Assembly: GCA_002329155.1 (NCBI GenBank)
Contig: DCXY01000025.1
Span: 1 to 63,914, forward strand
Length of the DNA: 63,914 bases
Reading direction: 5' to 3'
From: Stenotrophomonas sp. UBA2124
Lineage (GTDB): Bacteria > Pseudomonadota > Gammaproteobacteria > Xanthomonadales > Xanthomonadaceae
Shown: piece by piece, positions 42,533 to 51,600 of the stretch
Layout: every line of letters begins with the position of its first letter
Numbering within the stretch: position 1 is the first letter of the stretch
Position numbers and translations under genes: made by a program
The notes under the pieces: model-generated
The model's database searches: none
Told to the model about the DNA's origin: nothing
What the model saw: the letters and a program-made list of their open reading frames with translations, nothing else

Positions 42533-42973
42533 TCACTCGCCCCAGCCATACACCACCAATCGCTCCACGGGCAGCACCGCCAGCCACGCGCGCCGGCCCT
42601 CCACTGCCGCCACATAGGCCGCGCCGTTCCAATCCACCTGTCTGCTCTCCTGGCCCACAACCGGCCGCATCTGTTCCTTCAGCAACTGCATGCGCGTCCA
42701 GCAGGCGTAGCGCACCGGCAGGCAGCGCCGCAGCAGGCCCGCGCGCGCCATGCGCGCCTGCTCGAAGAACGCCAGCCCCTGCCGCTGCACCGCCAACGCG
42801 GTGGAACTGGCCAGGCGCAGCACCACCAGCCCCTGCGCGCCCTGCCCGAACAGGCTGGCCAGCAGACTGTCCTCCACCTGGCCGGGTGCGGTGCCGAAAT
42901 GCAGCAGGCCACTGGTTTCTATCGCCGCCGGCAACAGGCATTGCGCCCGGCGGTGCATATGTGTGCGGTTCAT
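42533..42973 (-). CDS. Unknown protein of 146 residues
   Basis: I do not recognise this protein. The ATG at 42973 is the start (MNRTHMHRRAQCLLPAAIE); the longer frame upstream runs into the creD terminator region. It is alanine-, arginine- and leucine-rich, with several cysteines (RAQCLL, LRRCLPVRYACW) and no membrane segment or signal peptide. It lies between the GNAT gene and creD with no overlap. Codon use is like its neighbours. No function can be proposed. Confidence 0.6.
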   Translation of the reverse strand: MNRTHMHRRAQCLLPAAIETSGLLHFGTAPGQVEDSLLASLFGQGAQGLVVLRLASSTALAVQRQGLAFFEQARMARAGLLRRCLPVRYACWTRMQLLKEQMRPVVGQESRQVDWNGAAYVAAVEGRRAWLAVLPVERLVVYGWGE

Positions 42974-42986
42974 GCGTGACTCCCAC

Positions 42987-43015
42987 GGAACAGGGCGGCA
43001 GCGCCGCCCTGTTCC
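42987..43015 (-). terminator. Strong hairpin between creD and the unknown gene
   Basis: A perfect 13-bp stem (42987-42999 with 43003-43015, loop AGC) with no clear T tract on the minus strand. It lies directly after the creD stop at 43039 and before the start at 42973, so it may end or shield the cre transcript. Confidence 0.7.
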
Positions 43016-43038
43016 TTTCTTCAGTGATGAATCGTGGC

Positions 43039-44385
43039 TCAGGGCAGCTTGGGCGGCGTGCGGCTGCTCAGCTCGTACCAGTCCACCTTGCGGGTGACCC
43101 ACATGATCGCGGCCAGGATGCCGAACAGCAGCAGCGAGCCCATCAGCAAGGCGTTGTTCTCCGAGGCCAGCAGCATGTACAGCACGCCGTACAGCAGGGT
43201 CAGCATGGTGGCGAAGCCAACACCGCGCTTCCAACTGTGCAGCACGCCGCTCAGGTAGAAACCCTGCAGGCCGATACACGCGGCGGCGGAAACCAGATAC
43301 GCCTGCCAGAACGGAATCTGCTCGGAGAGGCTCAGCAGCAGCAGAAAGAAGATCGCCAGCGCCAGGCCTACCAGCAGGTATTGCAGCGGGTGGATCTTCA
43401 GCTGCTTGATCAGCTCGAACAGCGCAAAGCCGACGAAGGTGAGCAATACGAACAGGATGCCGTACTTGGTGGCGCGGTCGGTCTGGGTATAGACATCCAC
43501 CGGATCCACCAGCGCCACGTTCAAGGCCTCGACACTGCCACCCTCACCACGGATGGCCTTGCCCAGCTGGGTCTGCGCCGCCGAAGCCAGCGAGGACACC
43601 GCCCACTCGGCCTTGAAGCCGCTGTGGTCGATGCTGCGCTCGTTGGGCAGGAAACTCCCGCCGAACAACGGATGCGGCCACGCCGAATCCAGCGCCACGC
43701 GGGTGTCGTCGCCAATCGGTGCCACCGACAGCGAGCGGGTGCCGCCCAGCACGAACTCCAGTTCCACCTTGGCCGCGTCGGTCAGCGTGCCTTCGTTGCG
43801 GTCGGCCAGCACCGCCAGCGGTGCGTGCAGCCCCTTGGACACTTCATCCAGCGCGCCGCTGCCCGGCTGCAGCGCCAGCGCGCGACCATCCACGCGCAGG
43901 TTGGGCGTGCCCACCAGACCCCGCACATCGGAGATGCCCAGCGCCAGATACGGTTGACCATAGCTGCGCCCCGGCACCGCCGCATAGCGGGTCGGCGCGA
44001 ATTCGGCCTGCAGCTTGGCCTGCCAGCTGTATACCGGCACCTTGAACAGGCCGACATGGCGCTCATCCGCGCGCAACCGGCCCTGCACATTGAGCCGCGT
44101 CGGCATCTGCACGTCATAGCCCTGTTCGGTGCGCAGCTCGGTGCGGCGCTGGCTGCTGCCTTCCACCGGCACCTGCACTTCGCGCACCTGGGTCCACGGC
44201 AGCACGCGCACCGGGCCGATCAGCGACTGCTCGCCGGCAAAGCTCTGCGCCACCCGCTCGATGGCCTCATCGCGGTAACGCTCGCGCTCGTTGATGGTGC
44301 CGCGGATCAACAGCAGGGGAATCAGCAACAGCAGCGCCAGGGCACCCACTATCGCAAAGCGCAACAACAGTTTGAGGGAAGTCAT
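43039..44385 (-). CDS. creD: Inner-membrane protein CreD
   Basis: A 448-residue membrane protein. One hydrophobic segment at the N-terminus (LLLRFAIVGALALLLLIPLLLI) is followed by a large soluble domain (residues about 30-290) and five to six C-terminal helices (KYGILFVLLTFVGFALFELIKQLKIHPLQYLLVGLALAIFFLLLLSLSE). This matches CreD, whose deletion or over-expression affects envelope stress and beta-lactam response. Its start is preceded by GAGGACGGGAC, and the cre-tag-like site at 44451-44466 lies about 65 bp upstream, so CreB probably activates it. It is the last gene of the cre group. Confidence 0.93.
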   Translation of the reverse strand: MTSLKLLLRFAIVGALALLLLIPLLLIRGTINERERYRDEAIERVAQSFAGEQSLIGPVRVLPWTQVREVQVPVEGSSQRRTELRTEQGYDVQMPTRLNVQGRLRADERHVGLFKVPVYSWQAKLQAEFAPTRYAAVPGRSYGQPYLALGISDVRGLVGTPNLRVDGRALALQPGSGALDEVSKGLHAPLAVLADRNEGTLTDAAKVELEFVLGGTRSLSVAPIGDDTRVALDSAWPHPLFGGSFLPNERSIDHSGFKAEWAVSSLASAAQTQLGKAIRGEGGSVEALNVALVDPVDVYTQTDRATKYGILFVLLTFVGFALFELIKQLKIHPLQYLLVGLALAIFFLLLLSLSEQIPFWQAYLVSAAACIGLQGFYLSGVLHSWKRGVGFATMLTLLYGVLYMLLASENNALLMGSLLLFGILAAIMWVTRKVDWYELSSRTPPKLP

Positions 44386-44450
44386 GTCCCGTCCTCGTGT
44401 GGAAACGGGGACAGGTTGCGGCGGCCCGGTGAGCAGGGTTTGTGGCGAAT

Positions 44451-44466
44451 TTGAAGCGAATGTGAA
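44451..44466 (-). promoter_or_regulatory. cre-tag-like CreB binding site
   Basis: On the minus strand the sequence reads TTCAC-N6-TTCAA, one mismatch from the known CreB target TTCAC-N6-TTCAC (blr/cre-tag). It lies between the creC stop and the creD start, at the position where CreB would activate creD separately from creBC. Confidence 0.75.
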
Positions 44467-44467
44467 G

Positions 44468-45904
44468 TCAGCCGACCGGCAGCTTCAGGCTGGCCTCGGC
44501 ACCACCGTCGGGATGATTGCGCAGTTGGGCCTGCCCGCCATGCAGGCGCGCCACTTCGGCGACGAACGGCAACCCCAGGCCGGAACTGCGCTGGCCGCTT
44601 GCAGGCCTCGCCAGTGAATAGAAGCGCTCGAACACACGTTCCATCGCGTAATCCGGCACGCCGGGCCCGGCATCCTGCAGGCGCACCTGCCAGACCTGCC
44701 CCTCGCGCTGCAGCTGCAGGCTGATCTGGCCCTGCGATGGCGAGAAGGCGATGGCATTGTCGAGCAGGTTGCTCAACGCCTGCCGCAGCAGGAAGGCATC
44801 GCCGCGCACCTGCGCGCGCTCGGGCAGCTGCAGCTGCAGCGCCAGATGCGCGGCCTGCAGGCGCGGCATGGCGTCTTCGGCCACCGTGCGGCACAGGGCC
44901 ACCAGATCCACCTCGGCGCTGCGCTGCAGCCAGCCGTGCTGCTCCACCTCGGCCAGCCGCAGCAGCTGGTCGATGGTTTCGGTCAGGCGCCGCTCCTGCT
45001 GGGCAATGTTGCCGGCGAAACGCTGACGCTCGGCTTCCGGCAGCGGCTCCTGCAGCAGCTCGGCGGCACCGCGTATCGCCGCCAGCGGGCTCTTCATCTC
45101 GTGGGTCAGCGACTGCACGTACTGCTCGACGTAGGCCTTGCCTTCCAGCTTGCGGCGCATGGTTTCCAGCGCCTGCCCCAGGTCACCGATCTCGTCATGA
45201 CGACGGCGCGGTGGCGGCACAGGCTCGCCCGCACTCACCGCCCTGGCGTAGCGGCTCAGGTTGCTGATGCCGCGCGACAGCCACCACGTCATCAGCAGGC
45301 CGATCAGCGCGGACAACCCGATCAGCCATGCGCCGCGCGCGACGATGGCGCGCTGGCTGGCGGTGATGAACGGGTCGATGGTGTCGTTGGGCTGGGACAG
45401 CGTGAGCACGCCGATCAGGGTGCGGCCATCGGCCGGGTCATAGACCGGTGCGGCCACATGCATCACCGTGCTGGTTTCATCACCGGGCCGCGAGGGGCTG
45501 GAACGCGCGCCGTACTGCCCTCGGAGGGTTCGGTAGACATCGTTCCAGCGCGAGTTGTCGCGCCCCACGTCCTGCCCGCGCGAGTCATAGACCACGATGC
45601 CGCGCGCGTCGGTAACGGTCACGCGGTAGTCGATGCTGCGCTTGGGAAAGCGCCACACCGTCGCACGCGGGTCGCGGCGCTGCGAGGTGGCCATATGCGT
45701 GGCGAAGCTGCCATCGGCAATGTGGCCGCTCTTCAGGTCGGGCGCGGCCACCACCGCCAGTACGTTGGCCGCATCCACAAGGGTCGATTCCATCGCCTGG
45801 CGCACGCCCGGCTTCACTTCGTTGACGAACACGCGCATCACGAAGAACGCGGCGATGCCGACGATCAGGAAGAACCCCAGGAACAGCTTGAGCCCCAGCC
45901 GCAT
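44468..45904 (-). CDS. creC: Sensor histidine kinase CreC
   Basis: A 478-residue membrane sensor kinase. Two membrane segments (residues about 7-27 and 190-210) frame a periplasmic sensor region. A HAMP domain (about 210-255) leads to the DHp helix with the phosphorylated histidine His268 in SLTHEMKSPLAAIRG and the ATPase domain (N box LLDNAIAF, G boxes DAGPGVPDY and SSGLGLPFVAEVARLHGG). CreC/BlrB responds to growth conditions and to inhibition of cell-wall synthesis and phosphorylates CreB. The start directly follows the creB stop (TAG then ATG), so both are translated together. Confidence 0.94.
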   Translation of the reverse strand: MRLGLKLFLGFFLIVGIAAFFVMRVFVNEVKPGVRQAMESTLVDAANVLAVVAAPDLKSGHIADGSFATHMATSQRRDPRATVWRFPKRSIDYRVTVTDARGIVVYDSRGQDVGRDNSRWNDVYRTLRGQYGARSSPSRPGDETSTVMHVAAPVYDPADGRTLIGVLTLSQPNDTIDPFITASQRAIVARGAWLIGLSALIGLLMTWWLSRGISNLSRYARAVSAGEPVPPPRRRHDEIGDLGQALETMRRKLEGKAYVEQYVQSLTHEMKSPLAAIRGAAELLQEPLPEAERQRFAGNIAQQERRLTETIDQLLRLAEVEQHGWLQRSAEVDLVALCRTVAEDAMPRLQAAHLALQLQLPERAQVRGDAFLLRQALSNLLDNAIAFSPSQGQISLQLQREGQVWQVRLQDAGPGVPDYAMERVFERFYSLARPASGQRSSGLGLPFVAEVARLHGGQAQLRNHPDGGAEASLKLPVG

Positions 45905-46609
45905 CTAGGCCTCCAGCGAATAGCCGACGCCGCGATGGGTGCGGATGGGGTCGGCCTGCGCACCGGCGGCACGCAGCTTGGCGCGCAGGGTCTTCACATG
46001 GGTGTCGATGGTGCGGTCGGCGCTGTCGCTGGCGTGGTCCCAGCCGCGCTCCATCAGCTGTGCGCGGCTGAGGATGGCGCCCGGCCGTGTCAGCAGCGCG
46101 GCCAGCAGCGCGTACTCGTAGCGGGTGAGGTCCAGCAGCGTGTCCTGGTAACGGATGCGCCGGCCTTCACTGTCGATGGCGAAGGCGCCATGGCTCTTCC
46201 AGCCTGCCTCGGCTGCTGCCACCGGAGCCGCAACCGCAGGGCTGCGCCGCAGCCGGGCGCGCACCCGCGCCACCATTTCACGCGGAGAGAACGGTTTGGC
46301 CACGTAGTCGTCGGCGCCCAGCTCCAGCCCCAGCACGCGGTCGAACTCATCGTTGCGCGCGGTCAGGAAGATCACCGGCACCTGGCTGAAGGTACGCAGC
46401 TCGCGGCAGACCTCGAAGCCGCCCAGGTCGGGCAGGCCCACGTCCAGCACCACCACGTCGGCGCCCTCCTCGCGCAGCAGCGCCAGCGCCTGCCGGCCCA
46501 GCCCGCAATGCACGGCGGCATAGCCCTCGCTGCGCAGCGCATAGAGCAGGGTGTCGGCGATGGCGGTCTCGTCCTCGACGACGAGGACCCGGGCGGGCTG
46601 TTCAGACAT
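45905..46609 (-). CDS. creB: Response regulator CreB
   Basis: A 234-residue OmpR-type regulator. The receiver domain (1-115) has the phosphorylation site Asp56 in VVVLDVGLP and the supporting residues D13 and K in YVAKPFSPRE. The C-terminal winged helix (about 140-232) has the OmpR-type recognition region (SRAQLMERGWDHASDSADRTIDTHVKTLRAKL). It should bind cre-tags, including the one before creD. The start at 46609 follows TATGCT (46616-46621) by six bases, so the creBC message may be leaderless. It diverges from rlmJ by 45 bp. Confidence 0.95.
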   Translation of the reverse strand: MSEQPARVLVVEDETAIADTLLYALRSEGYAAVHCGLGRQALALLREEGADVVVLDVGLPDLGGFEVCRELRTFSQVPVIFLTARNDEFDRVLGLELGADDYVAKPFSPREMVARVRARLRRSPAVAAPVAAAEAGWKSHGAFAIDSEGRRIRYQDTLLDLTRYEYALLAALLTRPGAILSRAQLMERGWDHASDSADRTIDTHVKTLRAKLRAAGAQADPIRTHRGVGYSLEA

Positions 46610-46654
46610 GCGGCCAGCATAGCCGTCACCGGGCCCGCCCCGTACACTTTGTCG
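46610..46654. promoter_or_regulatory. Compact divergent promoter of creB and rlmJ
   Basis: Only 45 bp separate the two start codons. The minus strand has TATGCT (46616-46621) six bases before creB and the plus strand has TACACT (46643-46648) six bases before rlmJ. The -35 of each would overlap the -10 of the other. No ribosome binding site is visible on either side, consistent with two leaderless messages that could compete. Confidence 0.6.
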
Positions 46655-47512
46655 ATGAATTACCGCCACGCCTTCCATGCCGGCAACCATGCCGACGTGC
46701 TCAAACACATCGTCATGCTGGCGATGATCGATGCGCTCAAGCGCAAGGACTCTCCGTTCTTCGTGCTGGACACCCACGCCGGACGCGGGCGCTACCTGCT
46801 GTCGGCCGAGGAAAGCCGCAAGACCGCCGAGGCCGACGAAGGCATCCTGCAGCTGATGGCGCTGCCCGCGCTGCCCGAGGTGGTGGAGCACTACCTGCGC
46901 GCGGTGCAGGCCGACAACCCGGTGGGCGCGCTGATCTCCTACCCCGGCTCACCGCTGATGGCCGCACGCGCCCTGCGCGAGCAGGACCGCATGGCCGCCT
47001 GCGAGCTGCAGCCCGAAGAAGCCGCCGCGCTGAAGGAGCTGTTCGCGCATGACCGCCGCGTGCAGGTGCTGGCCGCCAATGGCTATGACAGCATCCGTGC
47101 ACTGCTGCCGCCCAAGGCCGGCGCCAACAAGATCGGCCGCGCACTGGTGCTCATCGACCCGCCTTACGAAGTGCAGGACGCCGAGTATCCACAGATCATC
47201 GCCACCTGTCGTGAGATTCTCACCCGCATGCCGCAAGCACAGATTGCGGTGTGGTACCCGATCAAGCAGCGCCGCAGCCTGCAGCAGTTCTTCCGCAAGG
47301 CCAGCCACCTGCCGGCGAAGTCGGTGCTGGTGGCTGAGCTGATGATCCGTCCGGACAATTCGCCGCTGCGCTTGAATGGCAGCGGCATGCTGCTGGTGAA
47401 TGCGCCCTGGCAGTTTGACCAGATCATTGCACCTGCATTACCGGTGTTGCGTGAACACCTTGGTGAAGCGGGGTCATCGACACGTCTGGAATGGTTGAAG
47501 ACATCCGATTAA
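46655..47512 (+). CDS. rlmJ: 23S rRNA (adenine-N6) methyltransferase RlmJ
   Basis: A 285-residue methyltransferase of the A2030-N6 type. It begins MNYRHAFHAGNHADVLKHIVMLAMIDALKRKDSPFFVLDTHAGRGRY, the RlmJ-specific start with SAM-binding DTHAGRGRY. The catalytic DPPY motif is in VLIDPPYEVQD. Length and order agree with E. coli RlmJ. The ATG at 46655 is used; the far longer open frame upstream covers the antisense of the cre genes and is not coding. TACACT lies six bases before the start, with no ribosome binding site. Confidence 0.95.
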   Translation: MNYRHAFHAGNHADVLKHIVMLAMIDALKRKDSPFFVLDTHAGRGRYLLSAEESRKTAEADEGILQLMALPALPEVVEHYLRAVQADNPVGALISYPGSPLMAARALREQDRMAACELQPEEAAALKELFAHDRRVQVLAANGYDSIRALLPPKAGANKIGRALVLIDPPYEVQDAEYPQIIATCREILTRMPQAQIAVWYPIKQRRSLQQFFRKASHLPAKSVLVAELMIRPDNSPLRLNGSGMLLVNAPWQFDQIIAPALPVLREHLGEAGSSTRLEWLKTSD

Positions 47513-47619
47513 CGCGCTTTTGACATCAATTCTGACAAAAACCGAAACGCAGGGGTGCCAACGTTCACAGAAATTAGCAGGGGCAATGCCAGAATCGGGT
47601 TGTCTTAGGAGGAACTGTA

Positions 47620-48168
47620 GTGATGGCTACCCGCAACCGCATGCCGCCATGGCATGAAAACTTCAAGGCTCCCAGTGGCCGAGAACTGCTGATCCGCCCT
47701 ATCCGTCCGGAAGATGGCGCCCCATTGCAAGGAGCGTTTGCCCTGTTCGGGCCAGAGGAAGTGCGTGACCGTTTCCTGCAGGCCGTGGATTCATTGTCCG
47801 ATGAAACCGTGCAACGCCTGACCCACCCCAATCCGAAGTCTGAAATCTCGCTGGTCGCAGCCGAACCGCTGCCGCCGGGTGAAGCCGTGGTCGGTGCGGT
47901 GGCACGCGCCTCCATCATTCCCGGCACCCGCGATGCCGAATACGCCATCCTGGTCAGCCGCTTCCTTGCCGGCCAGGGCCTGGGCCGCCAGCTGATGCGC
48001 AAGCTGGTGAAGTGGGCGCGCGGCAAGTACCTGGACCGCATGTACGGCGACATCGCCCAGGACAACGAGCCGATGCTGCAGCTGGCTGCGTCGCTGGGCT
48101 TCAAGCAGGTACCGCACCCGTCCGCCACGGCCGGGCTGGTCCGCATGGAGCTTGACCTGGCCGGCTGA
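47620..48168 (+). CDS. GNAT-family acetyltransferase
   Basis: A 182-residue acetyltransferase. The acetyl-CoA binding segment is AEYAILVSRFLAGQGLGRQLMRKLVKWARG (Q-G-L-G-R motif) near residue 120. It begins with FKAPSGRELLIRPIRPEDGAPLQGAFALFGPEEVRDRFLQ, a pattern close to the C-terminal domain of acyl-CoA synthetase/acetyltransferase fusions, which acetylate protein lysines; here it is alone. An AGGAGG site lies seven bases before the GTG at 47620 and ten before the ATG at 47623, so the first is preferred. The substrate is unknown. Confidence 0.87.
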   Translation: MMATRNRMPPWHENFKAPSGRELLIRPIRPEDGAPLQGAFALFGPEEVRDRFLQAVDSLSDETVQRLTHPNPKSEISLVAAEPLPPGEAVVGAVARASIIPGTRDAEYAILVSRFLAGQGLGRQLMRKLVKWARGKYLDRMYGDIAQDNEPMLQLAASLGFKQVPHPSATAGLVRMELDLAG

Positions 48169-48254
48169 AGCGCGTGACGTGAGAACGCAGGCCGTTGCCG
48201 GCGCCCTTCACGCACCGCACCCACACCTGTCACATCAGGAGCCGAGTCACATCA

Positions 48255-48290
48255 GGAGCCGAGGCCCATCACATGGGCTTCGGCTCCTTT
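48255..48290 (+). terminator. Terminator after the GNAT gene
   Basis: A 13-bp stem (48255-48267 with 48275-48287, one G-U pair) is followed by TTT. A direct repeat of AGTCACATCAGGAGCCGAG-type sequence just upstream suggests the stem arose by local duplication. Confidence 0.75.
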
Positions 48291-48647
48291 CGTATCCGCC
48301 TTTGCAAACCTGATTAGCTCTCAGCTGAGAGCCCCTCTCCCGCGTGCGGGAGAGGGGTTGGGGTGAGGGCAGTAGTTGGGAGGAGGGCAACGAAGTCAGA
48401 TGGAGTGAATGCGCTGCGGGTGGCGTCCAGAAGTGGACTTCAATCCCCAAAGCACCCTTAGCGCCCTCATCCGCCCCTTCGGTCCCCCCAAAAAAGGGGG
48501 CTGCAGGTCCCGCAGCTGGGAGAAGGGAGTGATCCACGCCTTCCTTGCTCCCTGGCAGTTCGGCTGGGATTCGACGCTGGTCAGGCCTTGCAAAGGGGCT
48601 TGGGCCCGCGCTGGGCGCTGCCCTGCTTCTGCTAAAATCAGCGGCTA
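48291..48647 (+). other. Intergenic region before mfd
   Basis: The 357 bp after the terminator hold one CCCCTCTCCCGC-type palindrome (about 48331-48368) with the TTGGGGTGAGGG flank, then unrecognised sequence with a C6/A6/G5 run near 48484-48500. The mfd promoter is probably TAAAAT at 48633-48638, nine bases before the ATG at 48648, with no ribosome binding site visible, suggesting a leaderless message. Confidence 0.5.
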
Positions 48648-51600
48648 ATGGCGTCTTTCCACTACCCCTCTCCGCCGCTGCCCCGTTCGGGCCAGCTCCG
48701 CGCCTGGTGGCGCGCTCCCGCGTCCAGCACCGCGCTGGCCTGGCATGTGGCACGTGCTGCCGAGGCGCACGGCAAACCGCTGCTGCTGGTCACCCGTGAC
48801 AACCACAGTGCGCAGCAGGCGGTATCGGACCTGCAGACACTGCTGGGCAATGCCACCGGTTCCCTGCCGGTGGTGCCGTTCCCGGATTGGGAAACCCTGC
48901 CCTACGACCAGTTCAGCCCGCACCCGGACCTGATCTCCCAGCGTCTTGCCGCCCTGCACCGCCTGCCCACGCTGGCACGCGGCATCGTGGTGGTGCCGGT
49001 GCAGACGCTGCTGCAGCGGCTGGCACCGCTGAGCTACATCGTCGGTGGCAGCTTCGATCTGAAGGTGGGACAGCGTCTGGACATGGACGCGGAAAAGCGG
49101 CGTCTGGAAAGCGCGGGCTACCGCAACGTGCCGCAGGTGATGGACCCCGGTGATTTCGCCGTGCGCGGCGGCCTGCTCGACGTCTTTCCGATGGGCGCCG
49201 ATGCACCGCTGCGCATCGAACTGCTGGACGAGGACATCGACTCCATCCGCGCTTTCGACCCCGAATCACAGCGTTCGCTGGACAAGGTGGACGCGGTAAA
49301 GATGTTGCCGGGCCGCGAAGTGCCGATGGACGAGGCCAGCCTTGCGCGCGTGCTCACCACGCTGCGCGAGCGTTTCGACGTGGACACCCGGCGCAGCCCG
49401 CTCTATCAGGATCTGAAGGCCGGCGTGCTGCCCTCGGGCATCGAATACTTCCTGCCGCTGTTCTTCACCCGGACCGCAACCCTGTTCGACTACCTGCCCA
49501 CCGGCTTCCTCACCGTGGTGGGCACCGGCGTGGCCGAGGCTTCGGACGCGTTCTGGGCGCAGACCAACAGCCGCTACGAGCAGCGCCGCCACGACATCGA
49601 ACGGCCCCTGCTGCCACCGGAGGAGATCTACCAGTCCCCGGACAGCCTGCGCGAGCAGTTCAACAAGCAGCCGCGCGTGGAAGTGTGGCCGGCCGACCAC
49701 CCGCGCATCGACGAGGCGCAGGCACTGGGCGACCAGCCGCTGCCGCCGTTGCCGGTGGCCGCCAAGGATGCTCCTGCCGGTCAGGCGCTGAAGTCGTTTG
49801 TCGAACACTACCCGGGCCGCGTGCTTATTGCCGCCGATTCACCGGGCCGGCGCGAGGCGCTGTTGGAAGTGCTGCAGGCCGCCGAACTGCGGCCACCGGT
49901 GCTGCCGGATTTCAGTGCGTTTATTCCCGCACCGCTGGGCGGAAGTGTTCAAGGCGCCGATGACCTTCCTAAATTCGCCATCACCGTGGCACCGCTGGAC
50001 GATGGTTTTGCGATCAGCGAGCCGCCGTTGGCCGTGCTCACCGAGCGCCAGCTGTTTCCCGAACGTGCGGGCCAGCCGCGACGCACCCGTCGCGCGGGGC
50101 GCGAGCCGGAAGCGATCATCCGTGACCTGGGCGAGCTGACCGAAGGCGCGCCCATCGTTCACGAGGACCATGGCGTGGGCCGTTACCGCGGGCTGATCGC
50201 CATGGACGTGGGCGGCATGCCGGGCGAGTTCCTGGAAATCGAATACGCCAAGGGCGACCGGCTGTATGTGCCGGTGGCGCAGCTGCACCTGATCAGCCGC
50301 TACTCCGGTGCCTCGCCGGAAACCGCGCCGCTGCATTCGCTTGGCGGCGAGCAATGGGCCAAGGCCAAGCGCAAGGCGGCAGAGAAGGTGCGCGACGTGG
50401 CCGCCGAGCTGCTGGAAATCCAGGCGCGCCGCCAAGCCCGCGCCGGTCTGGCGCTGGACATCGACCGCGTGATGTACGAGCCGTTCGCGGCGGGTTTTCC
50501 CTTCGAGGAAACACCCGACCAGCTGGCGGCCATCGAAGCCACCCTGCGCGACCTGCAGTCCAGCCAGCCGATGGACCGCGTGGTCTGCGGCGACGTGGGC
50601 TTCGGCAAGACCGAAGTGGCCGTGCGCGCAGCGTTCGCAGCCGCGAGCGGCGGCAAGCAGGTGGCGGTGCTGGTGCCCACCACGCTGCTGGCCGAGCAGC
50701 ACTACCGCAATTTCCGCGACCGTTTCGCCGATTACCCGCTGCGCGTGGAAGTGCTTTCGCGCTTCAAGAGCACCAAGGAGATCAAGGCCGAACTGGACAA
50801 GGTGGCCGAAGGCACCATCGACGTCATCGTCGGCACCCATCGCCTGCTGCAGCCGGACGTGAAGTTCAAGGACCTGGGCCTTGTGATCGTCGATGAGGAG
50901 CAGCGTTTCGGTGTGCGCCAGAAGGAAGCACTCAAGGCGATGCGCGCCAACGTGCACCTGCTCACGCTCACCGCCACCCCCATTCCGCGCACGCTCAACA
51001 TGGCGATGGCGGGGCTGCGTGACCTGTCCATCATCGCCACGCCGCCGCCGAACCGGCTGGCGGTCAAGACCTTCATCACCGCATGGGACAACGCGCAGCT
51101 GCGCGAGGCCTTCCAGCGCGAGCTCTCGCGCGGTGGCCAGCTGTACTTCCTGCACAACGATGTGGAAAGCATGGGCCGCATGCAGCGCGAGCTGGCCGAG
51201 CTGGTGCCGGAAGCGCGCATCGGCATGGCCCACGGGCAGATGCCCGAGCGCGAGCTCGAAAAGGTGATGCTGGATTTCCAGAAGCAGCGCTTCAACGTGC
51301 TGCTGGCCAGCACCATCATCGAATCAGGCATCGACATCCCCAACGCCAACACCATCATCATCAACCGCGCCGACCGCTTCGGCCTGGCCCAGCTGCACCA
51401 GCTGCGTGGCCGCGTGGGCCGTTCGCACCACCGCGCCTATGCCTACCTGCTTGTGCCGGACAGGCGTTCGATGACGCCCGATGCGGAGAAGCGGCTGGAG
51501 GCCATCGCCTCCATGGACGAGCTGGGCGCGGGCTTCACCCTTGCCACGCACGATCTTGAAATCCGTGGCGCCGGTGAGCTGCTGGGCGAGGACCAGAGCG

